Origin: a virus
Direction: 5' to 3' (one strand)
DNA length: 46,013 bases
Virus record (IMG/VR): IMGVR_UViG_3300024348_000080
Coordinates: 1 to 46,013 of that record
The notes beneath the pieces are model-generated. The model worked only from the letters and a program-made list of their open reading frames with translations. It was not told where the DNA came from and ran no database searches. Positions within the stretch are counted from its first letter, which is position 1. Each line of letters begins with the position of its first letter. This document shows, in pieces, positions 35,964-43,634 of the stretch. The position numbers and the translations under genes are program-made.

Positions 35964-37934
35964 TTATTTACTCCAATAAGGTGATATACAGGGATCTGCT
36001 TTAAGTAATATTCTTGTACAAAACTTAGCTCCTGAATCCACCATTGATTTTTCTAATTGTGCAGCAACCTGCTGCGCAATCTCTTCTGGTGTTTCTACCA
36101 GTATTTCGTCATGAATGACATTTACAATCTTAACTTTAAATAAAAGATCATTAGGTACTAGATATCTTGACCAAAAGTAAACACATGCTAACTTGGTTAT
36201 CTCTGCAGATTCCCCTTGGATTGGATAGTTTAAGGACATTCTTTCTATGTCACCTCTTTTTCTAAAGAATTTAGAAACCTTTTCTTTCATAGCAACTGCT
36301 GTAGGAGTACTTGCATTCTTAAGTTTTTTATATCTTTCCCAGAAGTCTTTATCCATTTCGTTCTTGAGTTGATTAAACTCATCATAATAGTCTACATAAG
36401 ATCTCTTACCTGTTACAGGAGAGATTAATACATATCCATTATCAACTCCGAACTTCTTGGCTTCATCAAAGTATGCTTTTAGTCCAGGAAATGCAAAAAA
36501 GTAGGCTGCATAAATCTTATTGCCTTTCTCTACGCTTAATCCTAACTGTTCTGCTATACCTATACCACTACCACCGTAGTTAATTGCAAAGCCTGCTACC
36601 TTAGCTGACTGTCTTTTATCTTTGTGTTTCTTTTTAATCTCATTTAGATCTAAGCCATCTAACTCTTCGTACATCTTTGATGCTACAAACGAGTGCATGT
36701 CTCCTAAATCTTTATCATAGAACTCAAGTAAATTATCATCCAAACACTTGTTTACTAGTACAATCTGTTCTTGACCTGTATAGTCACAGCCTACTAGTGT
36801 GTTTCCTTCTTCTGCTACAAAACAACTACGTGTTTCTTCATCTGAGGGAATGTTTTGGAAGTTAAAATTCTTGGTTGTTCCTGACTTACCTCCACTAGAT
36901 AAGCGACCTGTGTTCATTAACTGTTTGAACTGAGTGTGTATTCTACCGCTTGCGGGATTAATTTGCTCAATCCAGTTATACCCATAGGTGCCTATGTCTT
37001 TTTGGGCTTCTTTAAACGAAAGGTAAATCTTGATAATAGGATGTTTGTCTTGAAACTTAATTAGATGGTTTGCTTCTATTGTATGTTTCTTAACTCCTTT
37101 CTCCACTACAGAAGTATTTACTCCTATAGCTTCAAAGAACTCTACTACTTGAGCAGGCGAGTTCCAGTTAATTTTAATCTTGTTTCCTCCAGAGAATAAG
37201 TCTAACTGATAGTTAATAAACTTATTCATCTCGTTAGTAAAGATAAACTCATTCAATTTTCTAGTAGCTGCATCTGCTTGAGTCTGTACTTTGTAAATCT
37301 TGTTAGTCCATTTATCTACGTCTAGCTTCATACCACAATATTCTATGTAAGCTAAAACTAAGACAAAGCGATTGTCTAAGTCGATTGATACTTTGGATCC
37401 TGCAGCAAATAGAATTACTTCTTGAGCTTCTTTAAGAGCATGTAGGTATTTTACGTCATAAGCAGAATACTTTACAAAGCCTTCTGTTAGATTGCCTGTA
37501 ATATTCTTTCTTTCTTCCTTGTCTAATATGACTCCACAGTGTAGTTTTACACAAGCAGCTAAGGAACACCTATGACTTTCTATACCTAGTCTTGATGTTT
37601 TTTCGCCTAAAAAGGTATCGTATACCTTGGTTGGTACAATTCTCTGATGATATAAGAACTTTAAATCAAACTTTAAGTTATGACCAATGACTCCTTTAGT
37701 CTCTAAGAGCTGTTTGTAGTCATTAATATCAATCGTAGTCAAGTCAACTACAAACTGATTGTCATTGTCACCTAGCTGAAGCGTGTATAGCTTACAGGTA
37801 TATGCATCAAATCCAGAAGTCTCTGTATCTATAGCAACCCACTCTAGGTCTTTAAGGTAGTTTAATGATTCTTGTACTGTGCAGAGAGTTATATCAGGTA
37901 GGGAAATGTTTTGTTTTGTTACTAGATAAATCAT
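35964..37934 (-). CDS. Family A DNA polymerase with 3'-5' exonuclease
   Basis: 656 aa. Exonuclease: Exo I D36-T-E38 (VAIDTETSGF), Exo II D90 (GHNLKFDLKF), Exo III Y156-xxx-D160. Polymerase: motif A with catalytic D384 and the sugar-gate Glu at 389 (GCDYTGQEQIV), motif B R441-xxx-K445-xxx-F449-xxx-Y453-G454 (RQSAKVAGFAINYGG), motif C H608-D-E610 (VNVIHDEILVE). All catalytic residues are present, so this should be the active replicative polymerase, acting with the DnaB-like helicase and primase of this block. The 5'-3' nuclease domain of bacterial Pol I is absent, as usual for phage enzymes. The ATG overlaps the NinG-like stop by 4 bp (ATGA). Confidence 0.93.
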   Translation of the reverse strand: MIYLVTKQNISLPDITLCTVQESLNYLKDLEWVAIDTETSGFDAYTCKLYTLQLGDNDNQFVVDLTTIDINDYKQLLETKGVIGHNLKFDLKFLYHQRIVPTKVYDTFLGEKTSRLGIESHRCSLAACVKLHCGVILDKEERKNITGNLTEGFVKYSAYDVKYLHALKEAQEVILFAAGSKVSIDLDNRFVLVLAYIEYCGMKLDVDKWTNKIYKVQTQADAATRKLNEFIFTNEMNKFINYQLDLFSGGNKIKINWNSPAQVVEFFEAIGVNTSVVEKGVKKHTIEANHLIKFQDKHPIIKIYLSFKEAQKDIGTYGYNWIEQINPASGRIHTQFKQLMNTGRLSSGGKSGTTKNFNFQNIPSDEETRSCFVAEEGNTLVGCDYTGQEQIVLVNKCLDDNLLEFYDKDLGDMHSFVASKMYEELDGLDLNEIKKKHKDKRQSAKVAGFAINYGGSGIGIAEQLGLSVEKGNKIYAAYFFAFPGLKAYFDEAKKFGVDNGYVLISPVTGKRSYVDYYDEFNQLKNEMDKDFWERYKKLKNASTPTAVAMKEKVSKFFRKRGDIERMSLNYPIQGESAEITKLACVYFWSRYLVPNDLLFKVKIVNVIHDEILVETPEEIAQQVAAQLEKSMVDSGAKFCTRILLKADPCISPYWSK

Positions 37935-38578
37935 TTTAATAAGGGTTCCACTATCTTGTTATAATCCTTCAATGCTTGGTGTAACTTCTTATACTTCTGA
38001 TCTTGGCTATAGTTTCCTTCTTCAATTTCTGTAAGGCAGGTTCTATAAACGTCATAGATAAGTTTTCTATCGTAGTTACTTAATTTTAATATTTTGTTAG
38101 AAAGCTGTAGCATGTCTTCCGTAGTATCAGTTCCCCATATCCTGTTTAAAGACTTACCTAAGTTCCACACGTGGTGAGGAGTATATAGATTGCATCTAGG
38201 ACAAGCGGGTAAAAGATTAGTTAGGTGATAGCGAGTAGCAACTTTAGTTCTACCTACAAAGTGAGCACACTGTAATCCCTTAGGGTCTAGTGTAATCTCA
38301 CAAGCATGGCATTTGTTAATGTGTGCTCCTCTAACTAACCAAGAAGTTATCTGGTCTAGTTTACTTTGACTGATAGTTTCTTTCTCTAACTTACGTTTAA
38401 GTTCTTTACGGACTTTCTGCTTTTCTTTCTTCTCCTTCATTACACACGTAGCACATAGTCTCTTTGTTTTGTTGGCTATGGCTTTAATCTTCCCACAGTC
38501 TGAACAAGGCTTTTGAATTTCCTTAGGTTCAGGGACTCCTTTAACAGGAATCTTTTTTGTTGCTGTTCTCTTTAACAT
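37931..38578 (-). CDS. ninG: NinG/Rap-like recombination nuclease
   Basis: About 215 aa. The start is taken at the ATG at 38578; a TTG at 38587 is part of the promoter-like TATATTTG box. An N-terminal zinc motif C25-x2-C28...C42-x2-C45 and a second C90-x2-C93 are followed by GLQCAHFVGRTKVATRYHLT (C104, H106) and LLPACPRCN (C126, C129), then LNRIWGTDTTEDML. This order matches NinG (Rap), which cuts branched DNA such as Holliday junctions in lambda recombination; it is an HNH-type zinc protein. It is cotranscribed with the polymerase by a 4-bp overlap. The family call is good; the exact cleavage is inferred. Confidence 0.75.
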   Translation of the reverse strand: MLKRTATKKIPVKGVPEPKEIQKPCSDCGKIKAIANKTKRLCATCVMKEKKEKQKVRKELKRKLEKETISQSKLDQITSWLVRGAHINKCHACEITLDPKGLQCAHFVGRTKVATRYHLTNLLPACPRCNLYTPHHVWNLGKSLNRIWGTDTTEDMLQLSNKILKLSNYDRKLIYDVYRTCLTEIEEGNYSQDQKYKKLHQALKDYNKIVEPLLK

Positions 38579-38592
38579 ATTATACAAATATA
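38576..38592 (-). promoter_or_regulatory. Promoter-like box fused to the NinG-like start codon
   Basis: Minus-strand TATATTTGTATAATATG: the TATATTTG box ends only 7 bases before the ATG at 38578. A Bacteroidetes start site would normally fall about 5-7 bases past the box, so an mRNA from here would have almost no leader. No clear TTG lies at -33. It follows the terminator at 38603-38622 directly. Confidence 0.5.
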
Positions 38593-38593
38593 A

Positions 38594-38622
38594 TAAAAGA
38601 AAAGGGGATCTTGTGACCCCCT
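38594..38622 (-). terminator. Terminator after the DUF932 gene
   Basis: On the minus strand AGGGGGTC-ACAA-GATCCCCT forms an 8-bp stem including one G-U pair with a 4-base loop, followed by TTTCTTTTATTA. The opposite strand would carry an A-C mismatch, so it is tuned to the minus direction. It ends the small upstream operon (DUF932 and neighbours). Confidence 0.75.
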
Positions 38623-38647
38623 AATCTTTTTGGCATGCAAGAGACAA

Positions 38648-39496
38648 TTACAAAGTTAATCTAGCCTCGTGTATAGGAGTGTAAGTTTCAGAAATTAATT
38701 CTAATCCTCTGTTGTTAATTGTGTAAGCAGTTCCGTGAATTAGAGACTCACGCTTAGCTTCAATACTCTTGTGTCCCATCATATAGTTGGTAAAGCGAGT
38801 AGTAGCGTTAAACAAAGCGTAAGCTGTGTTCTCGTGTGTTTCATACTCAGTAGTCAAAGCTGTTCTAAAGTCGTTAATACGATTTTTACCTCTAGACGCT
38901 TCTCCATCTCCTCCGATAATGTTAATGATAAATTCATCTGTAACTGCTTCGGGAATATAAATCTTACTGAGTTCTATTAGCTTCTCAATAAACTGTTCTT
39001 CTTGAGTAAGAGAACTTTGCAACTGAGAGATAATACCACTTAAACGCTCGTGAGAGTTCTTAGTATGTCTTACACGTTGAGAGTCTCTAAGAGCCATATA
39101 AAAGGTATTAGAGCAAACTACAGTTACGTTAGTTGCACCAAAGCCCATAGGAGCACTACCATCATGTGATGTAAGAGCTGTAAGGAATCTTTTGTTATAA
39201 GATCCTCCAATCTGTACATCGGTTAAAGGAAACTGGTAATAGACTTTTTGTCCGTTACCTAGAAATCCACCTCTTTCTCCGTTAATGTTAACTCGGACAG
39301 CAGCTTCTAAGAGCATGTCAAGGATTTCTGCATTTTGAGTAGGAACATACTTAGATCCTACTACACCAAGACAATTATTGTTGTCTTCACGGAATACTCC
39401 GTAAGCAGGAGTAATTTCTCCATCAGGACCAAACAAAGGTTTCTTTGCTACAGTCCAATTTGTTCTAGATGATTCTAGCAATTGTTGTTTATTCAT
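38648..39496 (-). CDS. DUF932 (phage/plasmid-like TIGR03299-type) protein
   Basis: 282 aa. The opening TNWTVAKKPLFGPDGEITPAYGVFRED and CLGVVGSKYVPTQNAEILDMLL match the DUF932 family (xWxVxxxPL...Y.vIRxDtg.xLGVVGxxYxPvQNxEaf). Further core features are FLGNGQKVYYQFPL, FLTALTSHDGSAPMGFGATN and VTVVCSNTFYMAL (usually TxVVCxNTL). The family is widespread on phages and plasmids; the biochemical role is not established, though proximity to recombination genes is common. The start overlaps the stop of the 65-aa gene (ATGA). A minus-strand terminator follows. Confidence 0.8.
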   Translation of the reverse strand: MNKQQLLESSRTNWTVAKKPLFGPDGEITPAYGVFREDNNNCLGVVGSKYVPTQNAEILDMLLEAAVRVNINGERGGFLGNGQKVYYQFPLTDVQIGGSYNKRFLTALTSHDGSAPMGFGATNVTVVCSNTFYMALRDSQRVRHTKNSHERLSGIISQLQSSLTQEEQFIEKLIELSKIYIPEAVTDEFIINIIGGDGEASRGKNRINDFRTALTTEYETHENTAYALFNATTRFTNYMMGHKSIEAKRESLIHGTAYTINNRGLELISETYTPIHEARLTL

Positions 39497-39690
39497 GGTT
39501 TTATTTTTTTAATGTTTTCGATAAAGTCTATTAATTCGTCTAATTCTTTAATTCTTCCTTGGATCTCACAGTACTCATACTCACTGCTTTGCTCCATTTC
39601 TTTTATTATTTTAGTTCTATTAGATAGATACTCTACTAATTTTCCTTTTAATTCTAAATGTCCTAAGGACTCATAGTCTTGCCAATTCAT
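39493..39690 (-). CDS. Small helical protein (65 aa)
   Basis: 65 aa: MNWQDYESLGHLELKGKLVE, then a predicted coiled-coil helix (YLSNRTKIIKEMEQSSEYEY.. IQGRIKELDELIDFIENIKK) and a Lys-rich end. No family is recognised. It overlaps the DUF932 start by 4 bp and begins 9 bp after the uracil-DNA glycosylase gene, so it is probably cotranscribed. An A-rich AAAACAAAGAA leader precedes the ATG. Confidence 0.5.
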   Translation of the reverse strand: MNWQDYESLGHLELKGKLVEYLSNRTKIIKEMEQSSEYEYCEIQGRIKELDELIDFIENIKKIKP

Positions 39691-39699
39691 TTCTTTGTT

Positions 39700-40401
39700 T
39701 TATTTTAAGTTTTCTAGCCAGTCTATATCGTCTGGATTACTGGCCATTAGTATTTGGTTAATTCTTTTAAAGTGATCACATTCCCAAACTCCACCTTTGT
39801 ATACGGCAGAAACAGGATGTGATGCTACTAGTACGTGGTGTACATCATCATTGATAAGGGGAGCAAACTTTAAAGCGTCTTTTCCCCAAAAACAGAATAT
39901 AAGTCCTGTAGTACTCTCGTTTAGTGTTTTGAATACAGCTTCTGTAAACTGTTTCCAAGGCTCTAGGTGAGAACCTGACTTACCTTCTTCGATAGTCAAA
40001 GCAGCATTTAGCATAAGAATTCCTTGCTTAGCCCATGATTCTATATTCATATCAGTAGGGAAGCTTAGATCGTCTGGATAAATGTCTGTTTTAATACGGT
40101 TATACATCATTCTTAAAGACGGAGTAATATAAGTCTTTTTTCTAGGGGAGAAAGCCAATCCATGAGCAATAGGTTCTCCTATATTTCTGCCTGGATAAGG
40201 ATCCATTCCTAAAATAACAACCCTTACTTTCTGAAAAGGTGTTAAATTAAAAGCCTTGAAGACTTCGTCCTTATAAGGAAAGATAGTTTTAGTCTTTCTT
40301 TCATTAGCTACGAAACCTCCAAGGGCTTTAAAGTACGGACTTTCTATTGTGTCTTTTAAGTGATGATACCAATCGTCTGGAATATCAATTAGTTTTTGCA
40401 T
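39700..40401 (-). CDS. ung: Uracil-DNA glycosylase, family 1
   Basis: 233 aa, normal size for UNG. Motif A reads G65-M-D67-P-Y-P70 in VRVVILGMDPYPGRNIGEPI, where the usual form is GQDPYH; the catalytic Asp is kept. Next is HGLAFSPRKK, ILMLNAALTIEEGKSGSHLE (LLLNxxLTVxxxxxxSH), GLIFCFWGKDAL and the second catalytic motif H195-P-V-S-A with VWECDHFKRIN. It removes uracil from DNA, protecting an AT-rich genome from cytosine deamination or marking foreign U-DNA. crAss-like phages often carry UDG. Stop and start are close to the DnaA-like gene upstream, overlapping it by 17 bp. Confidence 0.9.
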   Translation of the reverse strand: MQKLIDIPDDWYHHLKDTIESPYFKALGGFVANERKTKTIFPYKDEVFKAFNLTPFQKVRVVILGMDPYPGRNIGEPIAHGLAFSPRKKTYITPSLRMMYNRIKTDIYPDDLSFPTDMNIESWAKQGILMLNAALTIEEGKSGSHLEPWKQFTEAVFKTLNESTTGLIFCFWGKDALKFAPLINDDVHHVLVASHPVSAVYKGGVWECDHFKRINQILMASNPDDIDWLENLK

Positions 40402-40999
40402 CTTTATTCACTAGCTTACTTCTTTTAAGTTGAGTTCTTCTAACAATAATATTAGGATTAAGAGTAGTACTCATAAGTCCTGGGTAGGTTTCTTCCATCA
40501 TGTTTATAACTTGATTGTATCTTGTTTTGTAACTTTTAATAGAATTAGAAAAGTTTAAATGTTGTTTCATAGAATGTATAATCGTAGAGTGATCTCTTCC
40601 TAATAAAGTACCTACCTTCTTGTAAGTGTAGTTAAAGTGTATTAAAAGTACAGCTGCAAAATGAAATCTTGCTTCTGTTAGCTCACGTTTACGACTATTT
40701 ATTGTAAAATCCTTTACAGTTATTCTGTTTATATCACAAACAATATGCATTACTCCTAACTCAAACTCTGAAAACTTATTTAAATTTACTTTAAGTTCAT
40801 GTGCTTTTATCATTGCCAACTTGCGTTTTAATCTTAGCTCTTCTGGATTAATGTCATTTATTACTTTACTATAATACTGTTTGTTTTTAGTTTTCTTTAA
40901 AACTAATAACATAATATTATATCGTACTAGTGCTTCTACTTCTAACTTGTCAAAAGCAATTTCTAAAGCTTCGTTTATAATATCCTTAATTCTTGGCAT
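40385..40999 (-). CDS. DnaA domain-IV-like DNA-binding protein
   Basis: 204 aa. Residues about 95-150 contain SRKRELTEARFHFAAVLLIH, YKKVGTLLGRDHSTIIHSMK; GRDHSTIIHS (134-143) matches the DnaA signature (GGRDHTTVxHA) that reads the DnaA box. There is no AAA+ domain, so this is an orphan C-terminal DnaA domain with a basic helical N-terminus (LKRKLAMIKAHELK). It could bind a phage origin or host DnaA boxes, either to start phage replication or to control transcription. It sits beside the primase gene (the start overlaps the primase 3' end by 25 bp). Confidence 0.75.
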   Translation of the reverse strand: MPRIKDIINEALEIAFDKLEVEALVRYNIMLLVLKKTKNKQYYSKVINDINPEELRLKRKLAMIKAHELKVNLNKFSEFELGVMHIVCDINRITVKDFTINSRKRELTEARFHFAAVLLIHFNYTYKKVGTLLGRDHSTIIHSMKQHLNFSNSIKSYKTRYNQVINMMEETYPGLMSTTLNPNIIVRRTQLKRSKLVNKDAKTN

Positions 41000-41964
41000 A
41001 TCTTTATTAATTTTTCTCTTCCGTGGTTTTTGTAAATATCACTTATGTCTTTTCCTAAACTTCCGTGGTGGTATAGTACAGGAATTCCATACGTCTCTGA
41101 AATCTTCTTAGCACCTTCTTCTCCTGCTCTATCAGCGTCAAACCATACATACATAGTGTCAAATCTTGCTTTAAGTAACTCATAAGCATTCTCTGATATA
41201 GGTGTAGTTTCGCTTCTAACAGCAACAGCATTCACTCCAATAGAGTGTAAGGTCATAACATCTTTAGTGCCTTTAGTAATGATTAAAATAGTTCCCTTGT
41301 GTGGTAGCTGGGTGTAACCCTCAAGCATACCTCCAAAGAAGTTTGTTCTAAATTTAACTTTCTTCTCTGCATAGGGACGATAGAGTTTAAACTTATCTTT
41401 TTCCTTATACCGATAACAGGGGTCAAACGTATTACTAATGTACCAGATGTTATCTGCTATCCATGCTTTGTCTACTTTTCTTACATCATAGAACTTAAGT
41501 ATTTTTTCTGTTACTCCAAACTGAAGCCAGTACTCTAAGTCTTTCTGTGTAAATTTTGTAACTGTAACTTTAATAGATGCAGGCTTTATCTCTGCTGGCT
41601 TAGGACTTTTGAGAGTGGATACTTCCATCTCTAATCTAAGTCTATCTTCTAAACTAAAGTTCTTAAGTTGGAAATCTGATTCTATTTTATATAGAATGTC
41701 TGGATACTCATAGGCAGTACGCATTTGAGCTATGTCAATTGCATTGTAGTGCACTTTCTCCGTAGCATAATCTACAAAATACAGATTACCTCCTTGACTC
41801 CACCTAAAGAAACAGGTAGCATGCTTGTCAGATCTGAATGGATTCTTATATTTCTTTCTCAAGTCTATTTTCTCACCGAAGTAAAAAGACATTAGGTTTT
41901 CTTGCCCTAGTAAAGCGTATAAAGTCTTTACATTAGGTCGTATTTCGATGCTTGAGAGATCCAT
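40975..41964 (-). CDS. DnaG-like TOPRIM primase
   Basis: 329 aa. The N-terminal region (YKNPFRSDKHATCFFRWSQG, then LYFVDYA and NAIDIAQM) corresponds to the NP-F/H-x-D-K-x-PS-F zinc-binding type of phage primases but lacks the Cys set. TOPRIM: TKGTKDVMTLHSIG (230-243) gives the first motif with Thr-Lys where Glu is usual, as in several phage primases; W-F-D276-A-D278-R-A-G gives the DxDxxG metal site; GKDISDIYKNHG (304-315) completes it. It should lay RNA primers for the family A polymerase together with the DnaB-like helicase encoded further upstream. Confidence is high for TOPRIM primase, lower for detail. Confidence 0.82.
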   Translation of the reverse strand: MDLSSIEIRPNVKTLYALLGQENLMSFYFGEKIDLRKKYKNPFRSDKHATCFFRWSQGGNLYFVDYATEKVHYNAIDIAQMRTAYEYPDILYKIESDFQLKNFSLEDRLRLEMEVSTLKSPKPAEIKPASIKVTVTKFTQKDLEYWLQFGVTEKILKFYDVRKVDKAWIADNIWYISNTFDPCYRYKEKDKFKLYRPYAEKKVKFRTNFFGGMLEGYTQLPHKGTILIITKGTKDVMTLHSIGVNAVAVRSETTPISENAYELLKARFDTMYVWFDADRAGEEGAKKISETYGIPVLYHHGSLGKDISDIYKNHGREKLIKICQELRIL

Positions 41965-41991
41965 AAGTGTTGTTTTTAACCCTTCTTCAAT

Positions 41992-42021
41992 AAAAAAGGG
42001 GTCACAAAAGTAACCCCTTTT
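41992..42021 (-). terminator. Terminator between SSB-like and primase genes
   Basis: The 9-bp arms AAAAGGGGT (41994-42002) and ACCCCTTTT (42013-42021) surround a 10-base loop, with A and T tracts on both sides. For the minus strand the stem ends in CCCCTTTTTTATTG. It follows the SSB-like stop at 42051. Confidence 0.8.
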
Positions 42022-42050
42022 CTAAAAAAGAGAATAGATTACTTTTAATT

Positions 42051-42893
42051 TTAGAAGATATCGTTAATATCTGTGCTAACAGGACTTGTTGCTACTTCAC
42101 TAGTATCCCAACTCATCATAGATTCTGACTTGAAAGGAGTCTCAGTTTCGTTTGCTTCAGGAGCATCATTTTCGGTGTATTCTTTAAAAGTATAACTTCC
42201 GTAGAAACTCTTAAAGCCATACTCACCTGTAATTTGCTTAGATACATACTCAGTAATTTTACCTTGTACGTTAACAAATACCTTAGTGCATACGTCTTGA
42301 TATTTTTCATCTTTGATTCCCAAAAGAACCTTAACACCCATGTTGGCTTTGTTAAAGTGAGCAAAGAAGTCTACTAACTCAGTGCCTTTACCTTTAGCAA
42401 TAGTAGCCCAGTTGTCAAGAACAAATGGTTTTTCCTTTGGAGAGATGTTACCATAAGCTTTAAGCAAAGAATAAACTGTTTCTTCTCCGCCCTTAGCTTC
42501 ACGTACACTCTTCATATCTAATCTACGAGAAGGGTCAATAGATGCTTGATACTCACTTAGAGTAGCAAGGTTCTCAGCCCATGTAGTTTTAGTAAAGTTG
42601 TCAATGAATTGTTTCTTACCTGCTTGAGACATACGAGTGTCATTATTTACCCATAAAGTAAACTTACCACGCAAATCTGTTTTAAAGTCTGGATGATTAA
42701 CATACCAGAAGTCAAGACGCATTCCGTTCTCTGACTCATAGGTAGGCTCTTTAACTTTGTCTTCTTCAATACCTAGGATTTTTGCAAGTTCTTTAGCTGT
42801 AGGATTAACACTTACAACTTGAACAGGAGCAAATCCTGTGTACAATTTTTTGCCTGCTCCAGGCTCTCTGGTTTCTAATTGATCGAATTTCAT
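42051..42893 (-). CDS. Putative single-stranded DNA-binding protein
   Basis: 280 aa. The body is strand-rich with DFWYVNHPDFKTDLRGKFTL, NISPKEKPFVLDNWATIAKG, GVKVLLGIKDEKYQDVCTKV and EYGFKSFYGSYTF. The C-terminal 40 residues are acidic and disordered, ending STDINDIF. That is the acidic-plus-aromatic tip by which SSBs and T4 gp32 bind partner proteins (E. coli SSB ends DDDIPF). No certain OB-fold family is named. Directly upstream is the RecA-like ATPase and an A-rich leader of four AAAAC units (42894-42917); a terminator follows. The function is strongly suggested by tail and context, not proven. Confidence 0.62.
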   Translation of the reverse strand: MKFDQLETREPGAGKKLYTGFAPVQVVSVNPTAKELAKILGIEEDKVKEPTYESENGMRLDFWYVNHPDFKTDLRGKFTLWVNNDTRMSQAGKKQFIDNFTKTTWAENLATLSEYQASIDPSRRLDMKSVREAKGGEETVYSLLKAYGNISPKEKPFVLDNWATIAKGKGTELVDFFAHFNKANMGVKVLLGIKDEKYQDVCTKVFVNVQGKITEYVSKQITGEYGFKSFYGSYTFKEYTENDAPEANETETPFKSESMMSWDTSEVATSPVSTDINDIF

Positions 42894-42917
42894 AATTTAA
42901 TTTTGTTTTGTTTTGTT
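42894..42917 (-). repeat. AAAAC leader repeat before the SSB-like gene
   Basis: On the minus strand AAATAAAACAAAACAAAACAAAATTAAATT precedes the ATG at 42893. Tandem AAAAC units without a Shine-Dalgarno motif suggest a leader for a highly translated gene. Confidence 0.5.
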
Positions 42918-43616
42918 TTATTTTTTATCTTTTACTGGTGTTTCTTCTGCATAATAACGATCTATTGTATCACATACTATTTGCAAGTCGTTAGGGATAA
43001 GAGTTTCTGAAAACATATCCATAGGACTTTTAGCAGGGTAGTTTCTAAAACGATTAGTTACAAACTGATAAGTTGCTTTCTCTTCTTTATCTTCACCTAC
43101 GTGAGTATAAAGACAGATAGTAAACAATCCTTCTAGTACGATTTGGTTGTCTAGTGCTTTACCGATTGTCTTAATCTTCTGACCTACGATATGTCCATCA
43201 TCTTCAATGTTCTCTGAGTGAGTAACATAGAATACTTTAAGGTCATTACGAAGTTTACGAGCACTAGTAAGCATATTGGTTACATCTTTTGCAAGAGTAA
43301 CAAATTTACCAAAACCAATCTCATTGGCTTTTCTCATCATAAGAAAAGACATAGAGTAGATAGCATCATCCATGATGATGTTTTTGATGTGAGGAGCTTT
43401 CTCGCTGATCTGTTGTAACAATGCGGTGATTTGATTAATATCATCTACCTCCATGTAATTCTTAGATTCAAGATTGTAAAGCTTTTCTGCTCCTTTGAAA
43501 GGCAATTCTTTCCTTGCTACATTAATAATAAATGTTTCTTTTGGGTCTAGGGTCCTTACAGCTGTGGATTTACCAGTACCTGAAGGACCTACGATAGCGA
43601 TTAGTTTGCTTGACAT
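42918..43616 (-). CDS. RecA-like/Sak4-like AAA ATPase
   Basis: 232 aa. Walker A G10-P-S-G-T-G-K16-S17 in KLIAIVGPSGTGKSTAVRTL, Walker B I-I-M-D83-D84 (IKNIIMDDAIYS), and a sensor-like VFYVTHSENIEDD (often T/Q-H/K after a strand). Size and single ATPase domain fit the AAA_24/Sak4 group, single-strand annealing or RecA-like proteins of phages. Sak4 acts with SSB; the SSB-like gene lies just downstream. An AAACA/AAATA leader (43617-43634) precedes the ATG. Alternative: another P-loop protein. Confidence 0.75.
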   Translation of the reverse strand: MSSKLIAIVGPSGTGKSTAVRTLDPKETFIINVARKELPFKGAEKLYNLESKNYMEVDDINQITALLQQISEKAPHIKNIIMDDAIYSMSFLMMRKANEIGFGKFVTLAKDVTNMLTSARKLRNDLKVFYVTHSENIEDDGHIVGQKIKTIGKALDNQIVLEGLFTICLYTHVGEDKEEKATYQFVTNRFRNYPAKSPMDMFSETLIPNDLQIVCDTIDRYYAEETPVKDKK

Positions 43617-43634
43617 ATAGTTAGTTTATTTTGT

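Noticed and set aside
38579-38587. TTG-based longer start of the NinG-like protein
   Set aside because: The TTG belongs to the TATATTTG promoter-like box; the ATG at 38578 gives the better start.
42003-42012. TACTTTTG promoter box on the minus strand in the terminator loop before the primase
   Set aside because: The match to TAnnTTTG lies inside the terminator and there is no TTG at the -33 position.
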